From Leptospiraceae bacterium (lineage in GTDB: Bacteria; Spirochaetota; Leptospiria; Turneriellales; Turneriellaceae): DNA of 28,529 bases. The notes below the pieces were generated by a model. The model was not told where the DNA came from. It did not search any database and worked only from the letters and a program-made list of their open reading frames with translations. Of the stretch, positions 14,983 to 23,283 are shown one piece after another. The stretch is from the NCBI GenBank assembly GCA_016788945.1, contig JAEUSA010000150.1, positions 1-28,529 on the forward strand, read 5' to 3'. A program made the position numbers and the translations under genes. How positions within the stretch are numbered: position 1 is the stretch's first letter; every line of letters starts with the position of its first letter.

Positions 14983-15816
14983 TCAGGTGTCGCTCGAGGC
15001 TGGCTTGAGCTTGCGGATGTACGCATCGTATTCGAGTTCTTTCAGCCTTGAAAGAGCTTTGCCGAGTTTTTCTTTCGATTTGCTGCGACCGACGGTCACC
15101 AGATAAAAATCCCCGCTTTTCTGCGTCTGTGCTTTGATTCCTTCGCCTTTGAGTTTTTCGATGAGCGTACCCGCGTCGCCAGAACGTTTGAATGCCGCGA
15201 CTTGAATTGTATACCGTATACCTGAAGCCGCGCTGTCAGCTTCGTCGCTTGTATTTGTACGTTTTGCGATGCGCTTTTTCGGTCTCTCTTCGGCCTCTTC
15301 ATCGTCTTCGCGCACGGTCTTGCGCGCCAGCTTGCGCCCGTGGTTGATCTTTCCTGACACTTCAGCGTCACCGCTTTCTGCCTTCGCCAGTGCCTTTTTC
15401 TTTTTCGGTTGTTTCGCCGGTGCCTCGTCGGTGCTCATGTCGAGTTTGGCCGAGAGTTTATTGAATTTCTGCTTTTTTTTCGGCGGCCCCTGCACGAGCG
15501 GATCTTCGCGCAGTTCGATTTCGCCTTTCTGCACTGCTTCAGGTACCGGGCGCTCGCTCAGCGCGGCTTTAGCGCTGCTGGGTCCTTGGGCGACGACAAG
15601 TTTTTCCGTCGGCTCGGGTGCGACCTTGGCGGGTTCGGGGGCAAGCCCGAGTTTCTGTGACTGTGCCTCTTCGGCGGCCACACGCGCGGCACGCTCGCCC
15701 TGGCCTCGGCCGATCGCCATACCAATCGTGAGGGCAAGCCCGAGTGCAAACAGGGCTCCGCCCGCTACGATCGCGATGCGCCGCATGTCGAGGTTCAGGA
15801 CGTAGAATTCTTTCAT
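14983..15816 (-). CDS. Membrane-anchored SPOR-domain protein
   Basis: The 277-residue protein has a short cytoplasmic N-terminus, one membrane helix (about residues 13-33), a long low-complexity linker rich in lysine, alanine, proline and glutamate (about 40-200, with KQPKKKKALAKAESG and RPKKRIAKR), and a C-terminal SPOR domain (about 205-270: YTIQVAAFKRSGDAGTLIEKL, then FYLVTVG, then LSRLKELEYDAYI). SPOR domains bind glycan strands lacking peptide stems at the division septum, so a role in cell division or cell-wall turnover is likely, acting in the periplasm. It starts inside the end of coaE with a 4-base overlap. Confidence 0.87.
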   Translation of the reverse strand: MKEFYVLNLDMRRIAIVAGGALFALGLALTIGMAIGRGQGERAARVAAEEAQSQKLGLAPEPAKVAPEPTEKLVVAQGPSSAKAALSERPVPEAVQKGEIELREDPLVQGPPKKKQKFNKLSAKLDMSTDEAPAKQPKKKKALAKAESGDAEVSGKINHGRKLARKTVREDDEEAEERPKKRIAKRTNTSDEADSAASGIRYTIQVAAFKRSGDAGTLIEKLKGEGIKAQTQKSGDFYLVTVGRSKSKEKLGKALSRLKELEYDAYIRKLKPASSDT

Positions 15817-16457
15817 AATGCCTTTAACTTCTGATAAAGCGCGGCTACCTGGGCTTTGAGATCGGCCAGTTCGCCTGAGTTATCTAATATATAGTCGGCG
15901 AGTTCACGCTTTTTTTCAATGGAAATTTGGCTCTGCAGCCGCGCTCGTGCGTCGGCCTCGCTCAACTCAGCCCCCTTCTCTTTTGCGCGGGCAATCGCGC
16001 GCGCAATGCACACTTCTTCGGGCGCGTAGACGAGCACCGTCTGCTTCAGTTTCTTTTCGAGCCCCCCCTCAAATAACAGCGGTACATCGTAGAAAAGCAG
16101 CTGCCCCTCGCCTGCGCGCAACAATCGCGAAGCAAATTCACGCTGAATGACCGGATGCATGATGTTGTTGAGTAACTTGACCCGGTCGGCATGGCCAAAG
16201 GTAATCGATGCCATGAGCTGGCGGTTGAGTTGGCCGTCGTTCTGGAACAGAGGTTCGCCGGTAAACGCGCCAAAAGCGGCGATGACCTTGGCCTTAAGCT
16301 GACTATACCACGGCGAGGCCGGATCAATAACGAAGCGCGCAATTTCATCCGCATCGAGGACAAATGCCCCCTGTTCGCGCAACAGTTGCGCGACTGTCGA
16401 TTTGCCGCTGCCCATTACCCCCGTAAGGCCATAAACCTGAGCATAGGGATTCTCCAC
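15813..16457 (-). CDS. coaE: Dephospho-CoA kinase
   Basis: This is the last enzyme of coenzyme A biosynthesis, phosphorylating the ribose 3'-OH of dephospho-CoA with ATP in the cytoplasm. The 214 residues carry the P-loop GVMGSGKS (13-20), LDADEIAR, HP in IMHPVIQREF, and the YDVPLLFE block followed by VYAPEEVCIARAIAR, as in the family. The start is GTG at 16457; an ATG seven bases upstream is in another frame. It overlaps the SPOR gene by four bases and is divergent from the acyl-CoA synthetase gene. CoA supply beside an acyl-CoA ligase is a plausible but unproven link. Confidence 0.93.
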   Translation of the reverse strand: MENPYAQVYGLTGVMGSGKSTVAQLLREQGAFVLDADEIARFVIDPASPWYSQLKAKVIAAFGAFTGEPLFQNDGQLNRQLMASITFGHADRVKLLNNIMHPVIQREFASRLLRAGEGQLLFYDVPLLFEGGLEKKLKQTVLVYAPEEVCIARAIARAKEKGAELSEADARARLQSQISIEKKRELADYILDNSGELADLKAQVAALYQKLKAL

Positions 16458-16491
16458 ACGCCATGGATAATGCGCGATACAGGCTGTGGAT

Positions 16492-16518
16492 GCGTTTTAG
16501 CGGAAATCGCTAAAACGC
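16492..16518. promoter_or_regulatory. Perfect 11-bp inverted repeat between coaE and the acyl-CoA synthetase gene
   Basis: GCGTTTTAGCG (16492-16502) and CGCTAAAACGC (16508-16518) are separated by GAAAT. It lies 38 bases before the synthetase ATG and 35 bases from the coaE start, in the shared promoter gap. The lack of a T-run and the divergent position favour an operator over a terminator. Confidence 0.5.
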
Positions 16519-16555
16519 GTGACCGGCCACTGCGCCGGCAGATTTACGTGCCCCC

Positions 16556-18451
16556 ATGCAAAAAGCCCGTACTTTTTATGATCTCTTCCGCAATGCCGCG
16601 GCGCAGAAACCCGATCTCGAAACTTTCAAGGTGCGCCGCAAAGACAATTCGATATCCGGCCGAACTTTCGCCGAAATGCGCCGCCTTGTCGCCGAGCTCG
16701 CCGCGGGGTTGAACGCTTCAGGCATAAAGGCAGGTGACCGTATCACGCTCATCTGCGACAGCTCACCCAATTGGATCATTGCCGACGCCGGCATAATCGC
16801 CGCCGGGGCAGTCAGCGTACCGCGCGGAACCGATGTAACCGACGACGATATACTCTATATCGTCTCGCACAGCGAAAGCCGCTGGGCGATTGTGCAACAA
16901 GCAAAAGATCGCGACCGCCTGGAGAAATTTCGCAAAGATCTGCCGCAGCTCGAGAAGATCTTTGTCCTCGAAAAAGAAGACTGGCAGCTTGCCGATGGCG
17001 AAGGTACGGCTGCAGAAATCATGAACGTCGGCAGAAAAACTCTCAGCGCTGATCCACAGTTAGTGGATAATATCGCCGCCGCGGCCAAAACCGACGAGCT
17101 CGCAACGATCATCTATACGAGCGGCACTACCGGAGCGCCCAAAGGCGTCATGCTTAACCAGACCGGCTGGCTGAATGCGCTCGAGCGCGCGCTGGCCATG
17201 AATGTGATCGGGACCAATGACACCGTTGTTTCCCTGCTGCCGCCATGGCATGCATTCGAGCGCGCCGTAGAATATGGCGTGATGATGGTGCAATGTCCGT
17301 TCATGATCTCGGGCATTACCAGCCTCAGGCAAGATCTTGCCGATTTTAAGCCGACCAGCTTTCCTTCGGTACCGCGCATTTGGGAATCACTCTATAACGG
17401 TATCATGCAGAAACTGGAAAAAGAGTCGCCGGTCAAACGCGCGGTGTTCAACTTCTTTCTCGATGTCGGCGCCGAGTGGGCCAAGAACGACGCAATCTTC
17501 AACGGCTACGATCTTCAAGTGACTCCGAAACCTGCGGCGCAACAATTTATCGACAAAGCCGCGGCGGCGGCCAAGCTCGCGGCATTGCTGCCGTTGAAGC
17601 TCGCCTCCGGACAGGTGTTTGCGCCCATCCACAAAGCGCTTGGCGGCAATCTAAGAAAATCGGCTTCGGGTGGTTCTGCTCTGCCGCAGGTGGTCGATCG
17701 TTTTCTCAGCGCAATCGGCATCAAGGTGCTCGAGGGGTATGGCATGACAGAAACCTCGGCGCTCATCAGCCTGCGCGATCTGCAGAAGCCCGTCAGCGGC
17801 ACCGTCGGAAAACCCTTCCCGGGTTACCGCATCAAATTCAAGAACGAAGCGGGCAAAGAGGTGCCGGTCGCACCCGGTGCGAAGGGCACGCTTTGGGTGC
17901 AATCAAATCAGCTTTTACTCGGCTACTACAAACGCCCCGAACTCAATGCAGTGGTGTTCGATCAGGATGGCTTTTTTGATACCGGTGACATTATGGTGAT
18001 GACTGCCGGAGGCGAACTGATGTTTGCCGGCCGCAGCAAAGAGACCCTCGCGCTTGCGGGCGGAGAGAACATCGAACCAGTGCCTATCGAAGACAAGCTT
18101 CTGGCATCTGAGTATATCGATCAGGTGATGGTCGTCGGCGATGACAAGAAAACGCTCGGCGTACTGATCGTGCCGAATTTTGAGAAGGTCCGCAAATCCA
18201 CAAAACTCGACCACCTGCCCGAATCACAGTGGAATGACAATCCGGCAATTCGTGAAATTTTCAAGAAAGAAATCCACCAGCGCATTTCGACCGCAACGGG
18301 TTTCAAGAACTTTGAACTGATTCCGAAAAATACCTTTTATATTGTGCCGAAACAATTCGAACCGGGTGTCGAACTTACCCGCACATTCAAATTGCGGCGC
18401 ACGGTAATTAAAGAGATTTTCGCGGCACAAATCGAAAGTATGTACCGCTAA
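16556..18451 (+). CDS. Long-chain acyl-CoA synthetase (AMP-forming)
   Basis: The 631-residue ligase activates fatty acids with ATP and CoA through an acyl-AMP intermediate. It has the AMP-binding loop YTSGTTGAPKG (187-197), SLLPPWHAFER, SGGSALP, GYGMTETS (394-401), FDTGD (474-478), and the hinge and A8 region GRSKETLALAGGENIEP (492-508), with lysine 495 and the tail TRTFKLRR. The roughly 100-residue insert between the first two thirds (about 280-355) is of the long-chain FAA1/ACSL type found in bacterial FadD15-like proteins. It feeds beta-oxidation or lipid synthesis. The two lipoproteins follow after 12 bases and may be cotranscribed. No Shine-Dalgarno is seen at the ATG. Confidence 0.92.
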   Translation: MQKARTFYDLFRNAAAQKPDLETFKVRRKDNSISGRTFAEMRRLVAELAAGLNASGIKAGDRITLICDSSPNWIIADAGIIAAGAVSVPRGTDVTDDDILYIVSHSESRWAIVQQAKDRDRLEKFRKDLPQLEKIFVLEKEDWQLADGEGTAAEIMNVGRKTLSADPQLVDNIAAAAKTDELATIIYTSGTTGAPKGVMLNQTGWLNALERALAMNVIGTNDTVVSLLPPWHAFERAVEYGVMMVQCPFMISGITSLRQDLADFKPTSFPSVPRIWESLYNGIMQKLEKESPVKRAVFNFFLDVGAEWAKNDAIFNGYDLQVTPKPAAQQFIDKAAAAAKLAALLPLKLASGQVFAPIHKALGGNLRKSASGGSALPQVVDRFLSAIGIKVLEGYGMTETSALISLRDLQKPVSGTVGKPFPGYRIKFKNEAGKEVPVAPGAKGTLWVQSNQLLLGYYKRPELNAVVFDQDGFFDTGDIMVMTAGGELMFAGRSKETLALAGGENIEPVPIEDKLLASEYIDQVMVVGDDKKTLGVLIVPNFEKVRKSTKLDHLPESQWNDNPAIREIFKKEIHQRISTATGFKNFELIPKNTFYIVPKQFEPGVELTRTFKLRRTVIKEIFAAQIESMYR

Positions 18452-18463
18452 GGCGGGCCGGTT

Positions 18464-19108
18464 ATGCCGATCATAAAAAAGCCGATCATCATTCTTCTCT
18501 CTGCGTTGCTACTCAGTCAGTGCGGCACTACGCTCATTGCCGATCAGGAGCGTGCCGATCTCTCGGTGGCGACCATGTATCTTGATTTTGTGCCGGGTTT
18601 TGTCAAAGATGCCTTCTTTATCAACCGCGAGACGGGAAAAGAATACGCAAATTCCCGTTATGGCTGGGGTAAGGAATTTTTTCCGCGCGAGCACCGTTTT
18701 TCATTTTTTGCCCTCGGTAATCTACCGGCCGGAACCTATGAGCTCACGCGCTTACAGGTCTACCATATCTCGAGCACAAAAATGCTGGCCATACCGAAAG
18801 ACGCGTTGGTTTTCACTGTAGCGGCAAACGAAATCAAATTTCTCGGACAAATCACCATAACACTGACCGACAGCCCTGCCTCGCCAACAGTCAGCACCGG
18901 CCGCCGCAAGACAACAGCGTTATCAAACTCTGCAGGACAAAATTTCCAGATCAGCCATGAAGATGCACCCGATGGTAATGATCGTTTCCGCGACGGCGAA
19001 GAGTTTTTTCTTGAATTTTTCATCAGTAAGAAGAATGCATTGCCGCGCTGGACAGAACTGGCGAAAAAAAGACTCGCTGAAATTGAGATTCTCAAGAGTA
19101 AGTTATGA
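18464..19108 (+). CDS. Lipoprotein of unknown function (first of a pair)
   Basis: This 214-residue protein begins MPIIKKPIIILLSALLLSQC, with a lipobox ending at cysteine 20. The mature part includes YLDFVPGFVKDAFFINRETG and NLPAGTYELTRLQVY, a beta-rich segment like those in carboxypeptidase-regulatory-like domains, then ANEIKFLGQITITL and a charged, hydrophilic tail. No family was recognised. It overlaps the next lipoprotein gene by four bases and follows the acyl-CoA synthetase by twelve. It is probably anchored in the inner or outer membrane facing the periplasm; the residue after the cysteine is glycine, which does not settle sorting. Confidence 0.72.
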   Translation: MPIIKKPIIILLSALLLSQCGTTLIADQERADLSVATMYLDFVPGFVKDAFFINRETGKEYANSRYGWGKEFFPREHRFSFFALGNLPAGTYELTRLQVYHISSTKMLAIPKDALVFTVAANEIKFLGQITITLTDSPASPTVSTGRRKTTALSNSAGQNFQISHEDAPDGNDRFRDGEEFFLEFFISKKNALPRWTELAKKRLAEIEILKSKL

Positions 19109-20121
19109 GAAATTTCCTATTGTTACCGGCATTCATGATTTGCGTGTCTTCATGCACCGTAGTGCACCATAAATCGGCAGCTGCACCGGCGGCTGCAAAA
19201 ACGCCGGTCGAGGCAATGCAATTTAAAGCGCGATTTTCCCATGACAGCTGGGAAAACGAAGATATTCCCGGCGTGCCAACCAGTACCGTTTTTCAGCGCC
19301 AAGCCCTCAACCGGGGATTCCGCGAAGAACTTGGTAACTCTGAGCTGTTTTTCAATACGCCTGAATCGGCATACTTCATCAGAATTCAATCGTCCTCAGC
19401 GAGTGCTTTTCCGACCTGGCGCACCGTCGCATCGCTGGCAACGCTGTTCATCATTCCCAATTATGAATGGCGCACATTCACATACGATATTCGCGTCTAC
19501 GCGGCCGAAGGGACAGAGATCAAACGCTACCGATACGAACTCGCCAATTCATCGCACTTCGGTATGCTCATGCCCCTCGCTAAGTTGCTCGTCGTACCGT
19601 TCTTTACCGACCTCAGGCATGACGAACCACAATACGAACCCATCGGCCGCGAAATGGCAATCACGTTTCTCCATGATTTTCGCCGCGACATCGATCTCGG
19701 TATCTACAAAGCTGAATACGTCGGCTATCCGCAAAATCGCCCGCTGACAGGACGTTGCGCTTCGGGAAACTGCATGAACGGCCGTGGCATTTTACGCCTC
19801 GACCCCGAGTCGCTATTGATAGGCAGTTTTAATGAAGGATATCCGCATGGGGCAGCAAAAATTCGCTCGGGCACAATCACCTTTAATGGCACCTTCATCA
19901 ACGGCCATATTACCGGAGACGTCGAACTCGAATGCTCGCCAGAAATCAAAGCCATGGGAAAATTCTCCGACGGTCATGCACTCGGCGCCGTTACCCTGAT
20001 GAAGAAGGGCAAGCAGCGGTTGCTTGACCCCGCGCGCTGGAACAAGACCTTTCCCTTCTTTTCGTGGCAACGCATTTGCGACGTAATCACTTTTGAAAAA
20101 AAAGAATCTGCTAAGAAGTGA
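19105..20121 (+). CDS. Lipoprotein with MORN-like C-terminal repeats (second of a pair)
   Basis: The 338-residue protein starts MRNFLLLPAFMICVSSC, a lipoprotein signal with cysteine 17. After about 190 unrecognised residues come degenerate MORN-like repeats from about residue 215: GNCMNGRGILRL, LIGSFNEGYPHGAAKI, TFNGTFINGHITGDVEL, and MGKFSDGHALGAVTL. MORN repeats of this type in spirochaete lipoproteins are usually thought to act in surface or membrane interactions, and no activity is known. It ends in a basic tail, and a short hairpin follows. It is translationally coupled to the preceding lipoprotein by an ATGA overlap, so they may form a complex. Confidence 0.72.
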   Translation: MRNFLLLPAFMICVSSCTVVHHKSAAAPAAAKTPVEAMQFKARFSHDSWENEDIPGVPTSTVFQRQALNRGFREELGNSELFFNTPESAYFIRIQSSSASAFPTWRTVASLATLFIIPNYEWRTFTYDIRVYAAEGTEIKRYRYELANSSHFGMLMPLAKLLVVPFFTDLRHDEPQYEPIGREMAITFLHDFRRDIDLGIYKAEYVGYPQNRPLTGRCASGNCMNGRGILRLDPESLLIGSFNEGYPHGAAKIRSGTITFNGTFINGHITGDVELECSPEIKAMGKFSDGHALGAVTLMKKGKQRLLDPARWNKTFPFFSWQRICDVITFEKKESAKK

Positions 20122-20132
20122 AGCCTAACCGC

Positions 20133-20149
20133 GCCTGCGTCAGGCCGTT
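20133..20149 (+). terminator. Possible terminator of the lipoprotein operon
   Basis: GCCTG (20133-20137) pairs with CAGGC (20141-20145) around CGT, followed by CGTTTT. The stem is short. It overlaps the stop codon of the convergent Amt-cyclase gene. Confidence 0.4.
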
Positions 20150-22194
20150 TTGCCTTTAAGAAAAAATGCTTTGATAAGGCCGCGCCCTTTGACATCGACG
20201 TCGCCGCGCGGTTCGACAATAAAATTCTTGCCCAGCTTCAGGGCTGTCTGTTCGGTTAGCTGGATTACACCCGGCATGCTGTTCGATTCCATACGGCTGG
20301 CGAGATTGACCGCATCTCCCCAAATGTCATAGATGAATTTCTTTTTGCCAATTACCCCGGCGACAACCGGCCCTGTATTGATACCGATGCGCATCGTGAG
20401 TTCATCGCCGGTCTTTAACTTGAAGCGTTTGAGCTGCGCCATGCTTTCCAAGGCAAAATTGGCCACTGCCTCGGCGTGATTCTTCAGCGGATTGGGCAAT
20501 CCGCCCACGACCATATAGGCATCACCGATTGTTTTGATCTTCTCGAGACCGTACTTTTCTGCCAATTCGTCGAAAGTGGAAAAAATACGATTGAGGATGC
20601 CGACAATAATTTCCGGACGGAATTTATGCGCGAGGCGCGTAAAATCTACAATATCGGCAAACAATACGGTGACTTCTGGAAAACTGTTCGCAATGATATC
20701 CGGGTTTTCTTTGAGCTGTGTGGCGACCTTCTCGGGCAAAACATTGAGCAGCAACTGCTCTGCCCTCGCCTGTTCTTCTTGCACCTTCTTATACGCCTCG
20801 ACGAGGTCCGATTTGGCGCGGTCGTTATCGGCGAGTGTACTGCGGATTTTGCGCAGTACCTCATTATATCGTTCTGCAATTTGCCCGACTTCGGTAAACG
20901 GTTCAACCGGTACATCGTAAGTCAGGTCGCCGGTCTGTTTCTGGTGATCCATGACGAAAAAAAGATCGAGTAGGTCTGTGCGCGCTCGATGCTCCGATAT
21001 GTTGAGACCCGTTCTTTCGTCTTCTGCACTCACACGCAGCGAATGGAATTTGCCGACGAACCATAAGAGAAAAAACGCGACCGTAAAAGCGAAGGCAGCG
21101 ATGCACAGTATGCCCAATGCCTGTATTCCGATTTGTTCGAACCGCCCGAGTCCGGTGGCGAGTTTCTCCGGCGCACCGAATATTCCGACCGCCAGAGTTC
21201 CCCAGATTCCGCCTGCAAGGTGCACGGGTATGGCACCGACGGCGTCATCGATACGCAGTTTTTCGAGCAATTTCTCGGTAGGCATGATTAGCAAACCCCC
21301 GCCGAGGCCGATCACGACAGCCTGCCACTCATTCACTGCGTGGCAGCCGGCGGTGATAGAAACAAGTCCCGCCAGCGAACCATTCAAAGGCTGGGTTGCC
21401 TCGGCATAACCGTCTTTGATCCAGCCAAGCAGCAGCGCCGTGAGCATACCGGCGGCACCGGCCAACAAGGTTTTGGCGATAATCGGCCCGACGGCTTCGT
21501 TGAGAGCCAATGTGCTGCCCCCGTTAAAACCGAGCCAGCCAAACCAGAGGATAATGCCACCCAGCATCGCCAGCGGCAGATTACTGGGATTCATTTTTTG
21601 TACAACGCCGTCTGTAGAAAACCGCCCGATGCGCGCACCGATGTGCAGCAGTGCGGCGAGCGAAACCCAACCGCCGACGCTGTGCACAACGGTTGAACCT
21701 GCAAAGTCCACAAAACCCTGCGCGGCAAGCCAGCCCTTTCCGGTATTGGCCAGCATGCCGCCCCAAGCCCAATGGCCGCTAATCGGGTAGATTAGCACGG
21801 AGATAATAGTCGTGCTCAACAAATACGCGGTGAAACTCATGCGCTCGGCCACCGCGCCGGAAACGATCGTTGATGCGGTACCGCAGAACATCAGTTGAAA
21901 AATGAAAAAAGACGAAATCCAGCCACCGTTCCCGTTCAGCGTTTGAAAGAAACCCGAAGTCCCGGCAACACCGTGGTAGCTGATGCCGAACATGAGGCCG
22001 AAACCGAATAACCAGAATAAAATGGTCGCGACGCCGAAATCGGTGACGTTCTTAATCGCCACGTTGATCGAGTTCTTGGTCCGCGTCAGCCCCGATTCGA
22101 CGCAAAGAAACCCCGCCTGCATAAACAGCACCAGCGCGCTGGCAGTCAGAATCCAAAGTTGGTCGATCAGACGATGATCATGCATAGGATTCAT
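20140..22194 (-). CDS. Ammonium transporter fused to adenylate cyclase
   Basis: The 684-residue product combines an Amt-type channel (about residues 1-400) with a class III nucleotide cyclase (about 505-680). The Amt part keeps the twin histidines (171 in STVVHSVGG, 325 in IPVHLAGGIWG), the aspartate in VDFAG and the C-terminal GLNISEH. A HAMP-like or coiled-coil linker (about 430-500, with LLLNVLPEKVATQL) joins it to the cyclase. The cyclase has metal aspartates 514 (FADIVDFT) and 558 (KTIGDAY), lysine 554 and aspartate 623 (YDIWGD) for adenine, and asparagine 630 and arginine 634. The set matches a homodimeric adenylate cyclase. Starts other than ATG 22194 (TTG 22218, ATG 22185) are possible. 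Confidence 0.9.
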   Translation of the reverse strand: MNPMHDHRLIDQLWILTASALVLFMQAGFLCVESGLTRTKNSINVAIKNVTDFGVATILFWLFGFGLMFGISYHGVAGTSGFFQTLNGNGGWISSFFIFQLMFCGTASTIVSGAVAERMSFTAYLLSTTIISVLIYPISGHWAWGGMLANTGKGWLAAQGFVDFAGSTVVHSVGGWVSLAALLHIGARIGRFSTDGVVQKMNPSNLPLAMLGGIILWFGWLGFNGGSTLALNEAVGPIIAKTLLAGAAGMLTALLLGWIKDGYAEATQPLNGSLAGLVSITAGCHAVNEWQAVVIGLGGGLLIMPTEKLLEKLRIDDAVGAIPVHLAGGIWGTLAVGIFGAPEKLATGLGRFEQIGIQALGILCIAAFAFTVAFFLLWFVGKFHSLRVSAEDERTGLNISEHRARTDLLDLFFVMDHQKQTGDLTYDVPVEPFTEVGQIAERYNEVLRKIRSTLADNDRAKSDLVEAYKKVQEEQARAEQLLLNVLPEKVATQLKENPDIIANSFPEVTVLFADIVDFTRLAHKFRPEIIVGILNRIFSTFDELAEKYGLEKIKTIGDAYMVVGGLPNPLKNHAEAVANFALESMAQLKRFKLKTGDELTMRIGINTGPVVAGVIGKKKFIYDIWGDAVNLASRMESNSMPGVIQLTEQTALKLGKNFIVEPRGDVDVKGRGLIKAFFLKGKTA

Positions 22195-22233
22195 TTCAGC
22201 GAGCAAATAATGCGCCAAAATGGCGATTTTGTC

Positions 22234-23280
22234 TTATTTTTGCTGAAAATTAAACAGCTGTTGAGCTATCTCTGCCGCCAACCGGGGAAAGCGCTGCAGA
22301 TAGAGATTCCGATCTTTTTCAGAATATTCCCAGAATTCGCTGCGCCAGAAATAGTTATCGCGTAATGCATGGAAGCGCTGCGGCTCGCTCGCGAAGAGAG
22401 CAGTTTCCTCATCGAGAAACCAAGCGCTGCTATGGGGAAAATAGGGAGAGGCGTCAAAATCAGGCAAGATCGCTTTAATGCCTTTCACAATGCCGCCCAG
22501 TCGGCCGTGCGTCGAATAACCGGCGGTGTGCGGTGTAGAAAATTTCGCGAGGCCGAGATTTTGGGCAGGCGGCGGTTCATCAGGGTAAACATCTTGCGCC
22601 AAAATTTCGAGATGTGGATGTTTTTTGAGGTTGCGATAAAATTCCGCATTCCATATACCACCGCGGCTTGCCTGTATGATGCGCAACTTTTTCTTAACGG
22701 AAGAAAAATATTCATCATCGAGCATTGCCGCCGTAGCATGCTCGCCGGTACGCGTGAGGTCGGTGTGGAATGTCACCACATCGCATTCAAGCACCCCAGC
22801 GAGAGAACCGGGGTCAGCAAGCAGCGGATCATAAAAGGCTGTGCGCGTGCCAACCGATTGCAGAAATTTCAACACGCGTCGCCCGATGCGACCCGCGCCG
22901 ACAACGCCTAACGAATCGCGCGCAAAATCGAATTCGCCAAAACACAGCGCCTGTATGACGTAGTCGAATACTGCCTGAGCATTGGCGCCTTCGCCGCTGA
23001 CGAAACGGATGCCTCGGCGATGGAGTTCGTCACGGTCAAGGTTATCTGAACCAGTTGAAACCAGTGCCGCAATTTCTAACTTCTGCAATAGATCGAGCAA
23101 CGGTTTATTCAGCGCAAAGTTCGCGCGGAAAAAAATCGCCTGCGCTTGCGCTGCTTCATCTGTCGCAAAGACGGCAGATGCCGCAGTGACGTCGGTAGGG
23201 AACGTCACAATGCGCCATCCGCGCGCTTCGAGCGCGGGGAAAAAAATCGCCGGAATGCCCTGCTGGAAAAGTGCCAGCAC
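22234..23280 (-). CDS. pdxB: D-2-hydroxyacid dehydrogenase, PdxB-like
   Basis: This is an NAD-dependent 2-hydroxyacid dehydrogenase of 348 residues. It has the nucleotide-binding loop GVVGAGRIGRR (125-135), the catalytic triad arginine 206 (QASRGG), glutamate 235 (DEP) and histidine 251 (STPHTAGYS), and CDVVTFHTDLTRTGEH. The last two segments and VSGEGANAQAVFDYV resemble 4-phosphoerythronate dehydrogenase of pyridoxal phosphate synthesis more than other members, but the substrate is not certain. It starts with GTG, three bases after the ABC ATPase stop on the same strand, so the two are probably cotranscribed. No functional link is evident. Confidence 0.8.
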   Translation of the reverse strand: MLALFQQGIPAIFFPALEARGWRIVTFPTDVTAASAVFATDEAAQAQAIFFRANFALNKPLLDLLQKLEIAALVSTGSDNLDRDELHRRGIRFVSGEGANAQAVFDYVIQALCFGEFDFARDSLGVVGAGRIGRRVLKFLQSVGTRTAFYDPLLADPGSLAGVLECDVVTFHTDLTRTGEHATAAMLDDEYFSSVKKKLRIIQASRGGIWNAEFYRNLKKHPHLEILAQDVYPDEPPPAQNLGLAKFSTPHTAGYSTHGRLGGIVKGIKAILPDFDASPYFPHSSAWFLDEETALFASEPQRFHALRDNYFWRSEFWEYSEKDRNLYLQRFPRLAAEIAQQLFNFQQK

Positions 23281-23283
23281 CGT

